12,936 nucleotides of DNA. Origin: Syntrophaceae bacterium UBA2192. Its GTDB lineage: Bacteria > Desulfobacterota > Syntrophia > Syntrophales > UBA2192. This document shows positions 6,056-11,020 of this stretch, piece after piece. The position numbers and the translations under genes are program-made. Location of the stretch: NCBI GenBank assembly GCA_002327315.1, contig DCVI01000072.1:152-13087 (forward strand), given 5' to 3'. Within the stretch, counting starts at the first letter, position 1, and the number at the start of each line of letters is the position of its first letter. Under the pieces are notes generated by a model. That model ran no database searches. It was not told where the DNA came from and was given only the letters and a program-made list of their open reading frames with translations.

Positions 6056-6149
6056 CCCTCTCCCTTGAGGGGAGAGGGCCAGGGTGAGGGTGAAAAAAGG
6101 TGTGGGGATTATTCCCCCTCACCTCGATCCTCTCCCCCGCAGGGGAGAG
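6056..6149. repeat. Three-hairpin intergenic repeat (MITE-like) between adk and uvrD
   Basis: CCCTCTCCC (6056-6064) pairs with GGGAGAGGG (6070-6078). GGTGAGGG (6083-6090) pairs with CCCTCACC (6116-6123). CTCTCCCC (6130-6137) pairs with GGGGAGAG (6142-6149). The outer hairpins resemble each other, which gives the element a mirrored plan without coding capacity. From memory, phrases such as CCCTCACCCT with CCCTCTCCC recur between genes in many proteobacteria. It begins 22 bases past the adk stop and could act as an mRNA end or processing site. The + strand from 6069 to 6090 has four G tracts with 3-base loops, a G-quadruplex pattern. Confidence 0.6.
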
Positions 6150-6171
6150 AAAGGCTAAGGTTCGCAACCTT

Positions 6172-6816
6172 TTACTTCAGTGCCTTCTTCACCGCCTCGA
6201 CCGTATCGGCGCTCGAGATCGACGTGAAGTTCTTCAGAAGTCCCTCTTTCTCGTAGAAGCCGATGAGGGGCGCCGTCTTCTGGTTGTACGTCTCGAGCCG
6301 GAAGAGGATGGCCGTTTCCGTCTCGTCGTCGCGCTGGACGACCTTGCTTCCGCACTTCTTGCAGGTCCCGTCGGCTGCCGGGGGCATGCTCTTCACGTTG
6401 TAGATCTCCTGGCAGGTTGGGTTGGAGCAGGTGCGGCGCGTGGTGAGGCGGTCCAGGATCACCTCGCGGGGCACCTCCAGGTTCACCACCATGTCGAGCT
6501 TCAGATTGAGCTTCTTCAGGATCACCTTCAGCGCATCGGCCTGGGCGATGGTCCTGGGAAAGCCGTCGAGGATGAAACCCTTCGCGCAGTCGGGTTCCTG
6601 GAGCCTGACTTCCATGATCTTCATGATCAGCGCATCGGGCACAAGGTCGCCGCGGTCCATGTAGGCCTTGGCCTCTTTGCCGAGATCGTTCCCTTCGCGG
6701 ACGGAAGCCCGCAGGATGTCGCCCGTGGAGATCTGAACGGATCCGTCATAGTCGGTCAGAAGTTTGGCTACGGTGCCCTTGCCCGCGCCGGGCGCCCCTA
6801 ACAGGATGGTTTTCAT
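6172..6816 (-). CDS. adk: Adenylate kinase with zinc-type LID
   Basis: 214 residues, full length for a long-form adenylate kinase (AMP + ATP to 2 ADP, cytoplasmic). Motifs: P-loop GAPGAGKGT (7-15), ISTGDILR (29-36), DGFPRT (84-89) and RDDE (162-165). The LID carries four cysteines (C130, C135, C152, C155) placed for a structural zinc as in Gram-positive and many anaerobe enzymes. The first pair is C-x4-C instead of the usual C-x2-C, with S-N-P-T between. ATG at 6816 has AAAGGAG upstream with about seven bases of spacing. It is transcribed away from cheW, with a probable own promoter at 7004-7032, and uvrD follows on the same strand after the repeat element. Confidence 0.96.
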   Translation of the reverse strand: MKTILLGAPGAGKGTVAKLLTDYDGSVQISTGDILRASVREGNDLGKEAKAYMDRGDLVPDALIMKIMEVRLQEPDCAKGFILDGFPRTIAQADALKVILKKLNLKLDMVVNLEVPREVILDRLTTRRTCSNPTCQEIYNVKSMPPAADGTCKKCGSKVVQRDDETETAILFRLETYNQKTAPLIGFYEKEGLLKNFTSISSADTVEAVKKALK

Positions 6817-6852
6817 ATCAATTCTCCTTTAATCGCTGCGGGTCGAATTCCC

Positions 6853-6960
6853 CGAAGCTTGCTTCGAATGTGTCATTCCCTTCGAAAGTGGGAATCCATG
6901 ATGGATGCCCGTTTTCACGGGCATGACGTCCTTGCTTGATACCCCTAGCTTGCTGCGGGG
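6853..6960. repeat. Cluster of short palindromic intergenic repeats upstream of adk
   Basis: Several small hairpins stand in a row. CGAAGC/GCTTCG (6853-6866) has a TT loop. ATTCCC (6875-6880) pairs with GGGAAT (6890-6895). ATGCCCGT (6905-6912) pairs perfectly with ACGGGCAT (6917-6924) around TTTC. CCCC (6942-6945) and GGGG (6957-6960) enclose AGCTTGCT. From memory, phrases such as TCATTCCC...GGGAATCC and CCCGTTTTCACGGGCAT are common dispersed repeats in proteobacterial genomes. The cluster would fall in the adk 5' leader. No gene is seen here. Confidence 0.55.
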
Positions 6961-7003
6961 TCGTTCATTGCCAGAGTGGGTGGTTTGTTTACAGGAATTT
7001 AGA

Positions 7004-7032
7004 ATTTTAGGGGAAATCGGGAAACCGGTCAA
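7004..7032 (-). promoter_or_regulatory. Sigma-70-like promoter for adk
   Basis: On the minus strand TTGACC (complement of 7027-7032) and TAAAAT (complement of 7004-7009) are separated by exactly 17 bases; each matches five of six consensus bases. The transcript would start near 6997, giving adk a leader of about 180 bases that passes through the palindromic repeat cluster. Confidence 0.6.
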
Positions 7033-7076
7033 GGAATACTTGGGGATGCGCGCCCGGCCGGGGACTCGCATCAACG

Positions 7077-7106
7077 CCCGCAGGATAGGCGGCTATCCCC
7101 CGCGGG
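7077..7106. other. Inverted repeat upstream of the sigma-54 site
   Basis: GGATAG (7083-7088) and CTATCC (7093-7098) with a GCGG loop are flanked by CCCGC (7077-7081) and GCGGG (7102-7106), for about 11 paired bases. There is no T tract. Its position, about 80-100 bases before the predicted start near 7175, is where activators of sigma-54 promoters often bind, so it could be an enhancer site. That role is inferred. Confidence 0.35.
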
Positions 7107-7148
7107 GAAATCACCGGCAGGCTTCCCCCTCCGTGTTTTTGAGCCGAG

Positions 7149-7164
7149 TGGTACGCAGTTTGCT
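7149..7164 (+). promoter_or_regulatory. Sigma-54 (RpoN) promoter for cheW-mcp
   Basis: The sequence TGGTACGCAGTTTGCT keeps the invariant GG of the -24 element and GC of the -12 element at exact spacing. Against the consensus TGGCACG-N4-TTGCW only one specified base differs. No sigma-70-like pair of similar quality was seen before cheW. Transcription would start near 7175, leaving a leader of about 190 bases. Confidence 0.7.
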
Positions 7165-7174
7165 TGTTATTCTG

Positions 7175-7364
7175 CGTCTAAGAAAAAAGTATTAAGGTTC
7201 CTCTTGGGGATGACGATAAGAACTTTTGTTCAGGACCTGTTCGCCCATGGGCGATCCGCCGTGTGATGCATGAGGCACAGGCGAAGTCGATGGACCCTTC
7301 GCATTTCTATCTGGCATGATCAAAAAAGACTCGGGCATGAATATTCACCCTCGGGAGGCATAAT
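7175..7364 (+). promoter_or_regulatory. cheW leader with palindrome and chained mini-ORFs
   Basis: The predicted leader holds a perfect 14-base palindrome TCGCCCATGGGCGA (7241-7254) and a 6-bp stem with a 10-base loop (7281-7286 with 7297-7302). Three tiny ORFs follow each other: 7210-7266 (18 codons), 7266-7319 (17 codons, joined by TGATG) and 7316-7363 (15 codons, joined by ATGA), the last ending one base before the cheW ATG. None has a strong ribosome-binding site. No known riboswitch class was recognised. Confidence 0.3.
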
Positions 7365-7865
7365 ATGGACGCTCAAGTGACTGCAGTGAATGAGCCGGCA
7401 AGGGCGGAAGCGACGCGGGAAGGAAAGTACCTGACCTTTTCACTGGCCGGCGAGGAATACGGCATCGGCATTCTCAAGGTAAGGGAGATCATCGGCATGA
7501 TGACCGTCACCCCGGTGCCCCAGACGCCCGAATTCGTCAAGGGCGTCATCAACCTGCGCGGGAAGGTCATACCCGTCATCGACTTGCGGCTTCGCTTCGG
7601 ACTGGACGCCACGGCCTACACGGAGCGCACCTGCATCATCGTTGCGGAGATCCACAGCGAGTCGAGCGCAGTGCCCATGGGGATCGTGGTAGACGCCGTC
7701 TCGGAGGTTCTCAACATCCGCGGCGCCGACATCGAGAATACGCCCACCTTCGGGGTGAAGCTCAACACGGACTTCATCCTGGGGATGGCCAAGACAGGCG
7801 GAGGCGTCAAGATCCTTCTCGACATCGATAAAGTACTCGGGGCATTCCAACTCACGATTCATTGA
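7365..7865 (+). CDS. cheW: CheW chemotaxis coupling protein
   Basis: 166-residue single-domain CheW, which links chemoreceptors to the CheA kinase under the inner membrane. Residues 1-20 form a polar N-terminal extension. The SH3-like CheW domain runs from about 21 to 162, starting K-Y-L-T-F-S-L-A-G-E-E-Y-G-I and carrying I-L-K-V-R-E-I-I (36-43) and the signature G-V-I-N-L-R-G-K-V-I-P-V-I-D-L-R (60-75). The later segment V-P-M-G-I-V-V-D-A-V-S-E-V (103-115) is also typical. ATG 7365 has GGGAGG six bases upstream. The chemoreceptor gene follows after 65 T-rich bases with its own ribosome-binding site, so the two probably form an operon expressed from the sigma-54 site. No cheA is present in the window. 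Confidence 0.95.
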   Translation: MDAQVTAVNEPARAEATREGKYLTFSLAGEEYGIGILKVREIIGMMTVTPVPQTPEFVKGVINLRGKVIPVIDLRLRFGLDATAYTERTCIIVAEIHSESSAVPMGIVVDAVSEVLNIRGADIENTPTFGVKLNTDFILGMAKTGGGVKILLDIDKVLGAFQLTIH

Positions 7866-7930
7866 TTTGGTTCTATGTCTCTTTTATTCATTTTTTTCAT
7901 TTTTTTTGCCCTAAAGGGAGGTAGCAGCAA

Positions 7931-9841
7931 ATGAAAAAGAGAACTCTCGGTTTCAAGTTAACGCTCGGCGGGATCATGCTCGTTTTGATCCCGATCGTGG
8001 TCGTCGGGGGCTTCGCCCTCTATAAGGCGACAGGGGCTCTGGAGGACATGGCCAAGGGTCAGGCCACGCAGATCGCCAAGAACATCTCCGACATGATTGA
8101 AGTGGCCCTGAAAGAGGAAATGAAGGTCGCCTCGCACCTGGCAGTTCAGCCCTACGTCATTGAGGCGGCATCCAAATCTTCCAAGGACGGTGCGGCCAAG
8201 GCCTCCGGCGAACTCGAACGGCTCTCGACGGAATTCGCGAAAGTGATGAAGCAGAGCGGAAGCGACTACGAGTCCGTCTTCGTGGCCGATGCCGGCGGCA
8301 CGATCGTTGCCGATGGCAGCAACGGCAAGACAAAAGGCATCGCCGTTGGAGACCGCGATTATTTCAAAGAAGCCAAGAGCGGCAAGGTTTTCATCGGCGC
8401 TGCAAGCAAATCCCGGGCATCGGGCAAACCCGTTTCGGTTGTCAGCGCGCCGGTCTACGGCCCGGGCGGTGAATTCGCAGGAATGGTGGGGGCCATCCTC
8501 AACGTCGATTTTCTTTGCGAACGGATTCAGTCCGTGAAGATAGGACAAACAGGCTATGCCTGGATGATCGATAAAAGCGGCCTCTTCGTCGCCCATCCGA
8601 AAAAAGAGAACATCCTGGAGGTCAATGCCGCCAATCTCGACGGCATGAAGGAGATCGCCGGCAAAATGATCGCCCGCGGTTCAGGCGTCGAGGCCTATAC
8701 GTTCCAGGGCACAAAGAAGATCGCGGGCTTCGCTCCCGTCGACTACACGACATGGAGTGTCGCCATGACACAGGACGAAGCGGAGGTTCTCTCCTCGGCC
8801 CACATGATCCGCAATGTCGTCCTTATCATCGGCGCCATTTTCCTGGGCTTGACCGTCGTTGCGGTCACGTTCTTTGCGCGGAGCATCACGGTTCCCGTGA
8901 CCCGCTCCGTCAAGCACCTGAACGATGCCGCCGACCAGGTGGCCTCGGCTTCGGGCCAGGTGTCCTCGGCAAGCCAGTCGCTGGCTGAGGGCGCCTCGGA
9001 GCAGGCCGCCTCGATCGAGGAGACCTCCTCGTCGCTCGAGGAGATGTCCTCCATGACCAAGCAAAATGCCGACAACGCCTCTACGGCCGACATGCTCATG
9101 AAAGACTCCCGCAAGATGGTCGAGCGGGCCAATGGCTCCATGACCGAGCTGACCCAATCGATGGACGATATCTCGAAGGCCAGCGACGAGACCTCCAAGA
9201 TCATCAAGACGATTGACGAGATCGCCTTCCAGACGAACCTTCTGGCCCTCAATGCCGCCGTCGAGGCGGCGCGTGCCGGCGAGGCCGGTGCGGGCTTTGC
9301 CGTGGTGGCCAACGAGGTGAGAAACCTCGCCATGCGGGCCGCCGAGGCCGCCAAGAACACCTCGGCTCTCATCGAGGGGACCGTGAAGAAGGTCAGGGAA
9401 GGCTCGGAACTCGTGGAGCGGACCAACGGGGCCTTCGCGGAGGTCTCGAAGAGCGCCGCCAAGGTGGCCGATCTCGTCTCCGAGATCGCCGCGGCTTCCA
9501 GCGAGCAGGCGCAGGGGATCGACCAGATCAACAAGGCCGTCACCGAGATGGACAAGGTAACGCAGCAGAATGCAGCCAATGCCGAGGAGAGTGCCTCGGC
9601 CTCCGAGGAGATGAATGCCCAGGCCGAGCAGATGAAGGAAATTGCCGCTGAGCTCATGACGATGGTGGGCGGCAGTCACGAGACGCAGGATTCGGTATCG
9701 GTCTCCGCGGCACCGCCGAAGGCGGTCATGAAGAAAGTTCTCTCCTTCAAGCGCTTCGGGAAGAAGGCCGATCCCGAGGCCAGGGCTGTAAATCCCGAGT
9801 CCGTCATCCCGCTGGAAGACAAGGACTTCAAAAACTTCTAA
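7931..9841 (+). CDS. Methyl-accepting chemotaxis protein with extracytoplasmic Cache domain
   Basis: 636-residue transmembrane chemoreceptor. TM1 spans about 11-31. The periplasmic region (about 35-290) is a double Cache (dCache_1-like) domain with V-G-D-R-D-Y-F-K-E-A (139-148), V-S-V-V-S-A-P-V-Y (168-176), G-M-V-G-A-I-L-N-V-D (184-193) and a second lobe G-Q-T-G-Y-A-W-M-I-D (205-214). TM2 is about 294-316. The cytoplasmic helical hairpin follows almost directly, with only a short stub (A-R-S-I-T-V-P-V-T) where HAMP would begin. The signalling tip is I-D-E-I-A-F-Q-T-N-L-L-A-L-N-A-A-V-E-A-A (428-447). Glu/Gln pairs on the flanking helices suit CheR/CheB methylation. The tail ends D-K-D-F-K-N-F rather than the enterobacterial NWETF. 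AAGGGAGG lies nine bases before ATG. The ligand is unknown; small organic acids or amino acids are common for this fold. Confidence 0.94.
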   Translation: MKKRTLGFKLTLGGIMLVLIPIVVVGGFALYKATGALEDMAKGQATQIAKNISDMIEVALKEEMKVASHLAVQPYVIEAASKSSKDGAAKASGELERLSTEFAKVMKQSGSDYESVFVADAGGTIVADGSNGKTKGIAVGDRDYFKEAKSGKVFIGAASKSRASGKPVSVVSAPVYGPGGEFAGMVGAILNVDFLCERIQSVKIGQTGYAWMIDKSGLFVAHPKKENILEVNAANLDGMKEIAGKMIARGSGVEAYTFQGTKKIAGFAPVDYTTWSVAMTQDEAEVLSSAHMIRNVVLIIGAIFLGLTVVAVTFFARSITVPVTRSVKHLNDAADQVASASGQVSSASQSLAEGASEQAASIEETSSSLEEMSSMTKQNADNASTADMLMKDSRKMVERANGSMTELTQSMDDISKASDETSKIIKTIDEIAFQTNLLALNAAVEAARAGEAGAGFAVVANEVRNLAMRAAEAAKNTSALIEGTVKKVREGSELVERTNGAFAEVSKSAAKVADLVSEIAAASSEQAQGIDQINKAVTEMDKVTQQNAANAEESASASEEMNAQAEQMKEIAAELMTMVGGSHETQDSVSVSAAPPKAVMKKVLSFKRFGKKADPEARAVNPESVIPLEDKDFKNF

Positions 9842-9863
9842 CCGGTTCCCTGCACGAATGCTC

Positions 9864-9896
9864 AAAAAAAAACCCCGCCACTTGGCGGGGTTTTTT
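9864..9896. terminator. Bidirectional terminator between mcp and the cytidylate-kinase-like gene
   Basis: CCCCGCC (9873-9879) and GGCGGGG (9884-9890) form a perfect 7-bp stem with an ACTT loop. Nine A precede it and six T follow, so it can serve both convergent genes. Confidence 0.93.
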
Positions 9897-9903
9897 CTTA
9901 TCT

Positions 9904-9927
9904 TTCACTGGCCACTAGCCACTTTTC
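9904..9927 (-). repeat. Heptamer repeat in the cytidylate-kinase-like gene 3' region
   Basis: About three units of 7 bases are seen on the + strand (9905-9925; TCACTGG, CCACTAG, then a diverged unit). The array begins right after the stop codon of the minus-strand gene and ends before the shared terminator. TCACTGG is also present, on the other strand, in the array after the porin gene, so these two are related and have the same orientation relative to their genes. Confidence 0.45.
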
Positions 9928-10641
9928 CTACTTGATGACCTTCTTCGCGGAGAAGTCCTGCCAATCCCGTGAGTTATATGCCTCGACGATGATTTTCGAG
10001 GCCTGGTCCAAAAGGAAATACTGGGAGTTGATGACCAGATCGTAGTGGTTGGGGTCCAACGGGTCCAGGTTGAAATACTTCCGCGCAAAGGCAATCCGCT
10101 CCGATTCTACCGTCAGGATGCGCTGCTTGGCTTCCTCTTTGGATACTTTGAAAAAAGTGGACACATTGTTCACGCGGACTTCCAGAGGCGCAATGACGAA
10201 TACCCTGAGGCAGGCTTCCGGGGGCAGGATGAAGTTGGCCCCGCGTCCCACGATGACCGCATTGCCATGCGCGCCGATCGTGCCGATCACCTTGGTGAGA
10301 TGCTCCATGAACTCATAGGGCCAGACATGGCGCTCGCCCAGGGATTCGATCCAGTCGTCGAGCATGCTCTTATCCTGCTCGTCCAGGGACGTGAGCATCC
10401 GCTTGCTGACCTTGGCGCTCTTGGCCACCTCGTCGATGATCTGCCGGTCCCAGTAGTCCATTTTCAGGTCCTTGGCCACCTTCTGCGCGAGGAACCATCC
10501 ACCGCTGCCCGGCAGGCGCGAGACGGCAATCACGGGCCGTATCGTCTGCTTGAATTTCTTTTTCTGGCTCACTTCCCATTTTTTCGCCTGATCCTCGATC
10601 ATGGCGTTCAGGGAACGCTTGGGACGCGGATTGATTTCCAT
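9928..10641 (-). CDS. Cytidylate kinase-like family protein
   Basis: 237-residue protein of the cytidylate kinase-like family (PF13189 type). The nucleotide-binding region is R-P-V-I-A-V-S-R-L-P-G-S-G-G-W-F-L-A-Q-K-V-A (35-56). The P-loop is the G-S-G-G variant usual in this family, without the classic Walker A lysine. Then come Y-W-D-R-Q-I-I-D-E-V-A (63-73) and A-V-I-V-G-R-G-A-N-F (128-137), also family hallmarks. A charged extension of about 30 residues precedes the domain. The physiological substrate of these proteins is unsettled and many organisms have a separate cmk, so no gene symbol is given. ATG 10641 was chosen for the strong GGAGGAG directly upstream; a longer frame to 10794 runs through an intergenic repeat and has a non-family N-terminus. 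The gene probably has its own promoter at 10884-10912. Confidence 0.82.
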   Translation of the reverse strand: MEINPRPKRSLNAMIEDQAKKWEVSQKKKFKQTIRPVIAVSRLPGSGGWFLAQKVAKDLKMDYWDRQIIDEVAKSAKVSKRMLTSLDEQDKSMLDDWIESLGERHVWPYEFMEHLTKVIGTIGAHGNAVIVGRGANFILPPEACLRVFVIAPLEVRVNNVSTFFKVSKEEAKQRILTVESERIAFARKYFNLDPLDPNHYDLVINSQYFLLDQASKIIVEAYNSRDWQDFSAKKVIK

Positions 10642-10695
10642 GACTCCTCCTCCCTCTCCTCTGAAGAAATATGATGAAAACGATTGCGCGTGCAA

Positions 10696-10761
10696 CCCCG
10701 CAGCGCTTGACATGAGCGCTGGTCGTGAGCCTGTCGAACGGTGTCGAACGTTGCTGCGGGG
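10696..10761. repeat. Nested inverted repeat in the cytidylate-kinase-like gene leader
   Basis: CCCCGCAG (10696-10703) pairs with CTGCGGGG (10754-10761). Inside it CAGCGCT (10701-10707) pairs with AGCGCTG (10715-10721) around a 7-base loop; the two stems share three bases and would compete. GTCGAACG occurs twice (10733-10740 and 10743-10750). The minus strand reads GTTCGACAGGCTCACGACC, a phrase I recall as a common dispersed intergenic repeat in bacteria. No coding sequence is convincing here. Confidence 0.5.
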
Positions 10762-10803
10762 CAAGCGAGCAACATAACGGATGAATCTCGTCATGCTGTT
10801 TCT

Positions 10804-10833
10804 AAATTCCCGGCACCTGGGTGCGAGGAATTT
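10804..10833 (-). other. Strong leader hairpin upstream of the cytidylate-kinase-like gene
   Basis: AAATTCC (10804-10810) pairs with GGAATTT (10827-10833), and inside it GCAC (10813-10816) pairs with GTGC (10821-10824) around CTGG. This makes 11 paired bases with one symmetric 2x2 mismatch. It would lie about 45 bases into the transcript starting near 10877. Stem stability suggests a leader regulatory or protective role; no known class was recognised. Confidence 0.45.
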
Positions 10834-10883
10834 TCATGCTCTCTCCGCCCGGGAAAGATCCACAGAGCTTACAAAACTTGTGC

Positions 10884-10912
10884 TATATACAGTTTACTCT
10901 GCAAGGAATCAA
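10884..10912 (-). promoter_or_regulatory. Candidate promoter for the cytidylate-kinase-like gene
   Basis: On the minus strand TTGATT (complement of 10907-10912) and TATATA (complement of 10884-10889) are separated by exactly 17 bases. Transcription would start near 10877, giving a leader of about 236 bases. Confidence 0.5.
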
Positions 10913-10953
10913 GGCAAAAAAGGAGCCCTGCAAATTATTCGCGATTTCCTGTC

Positions 10954-10982
10954 TTGACAGCCTTTCCGGCCCCGTTTAATCT
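10954..10982 (+). promoter_or_regulatory. Candidate promoter for the CoA-transferase-GNAT gene
   Basis: A perfect TTGACA (10954-10959) is followed by TTTAAT (10975-10980) at 15 bases or TAATCT (10977-10982) at 17 bases. The start point would be near 10989, about 32 bases before the ATG. It is back to back with the minus-strand promoter at 10884-10912. Confidence 0.5.
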
Positions 10983-11020
10983 GATTCAAGTCTAAACGAC
11001 GCAGAAAGTGAAACCCATCC

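Noticed and set aside
7175..7364. Possible cyclic-di-GMP riboswitch ahead of cheW
   Set aside because: The conserved GEMM motifs were not found in the leader.
8681..9865. Minus-strand ORF (394 codons) opposite the chemoreceptor
   Set aside because: Gly/Leu/His/Arg-rich shadow of the coiled-coil region; it crosses the MCP stop and has no supporting ribosome-binding site.
10642..10794. N-terminal extension of the cytidylate-kinase-like protein by 51 residues
   Set aside because: The extension runs through an intergenic repeat, has no family similarity, and the ATG at 10641 has a strong ribosome-binding site.
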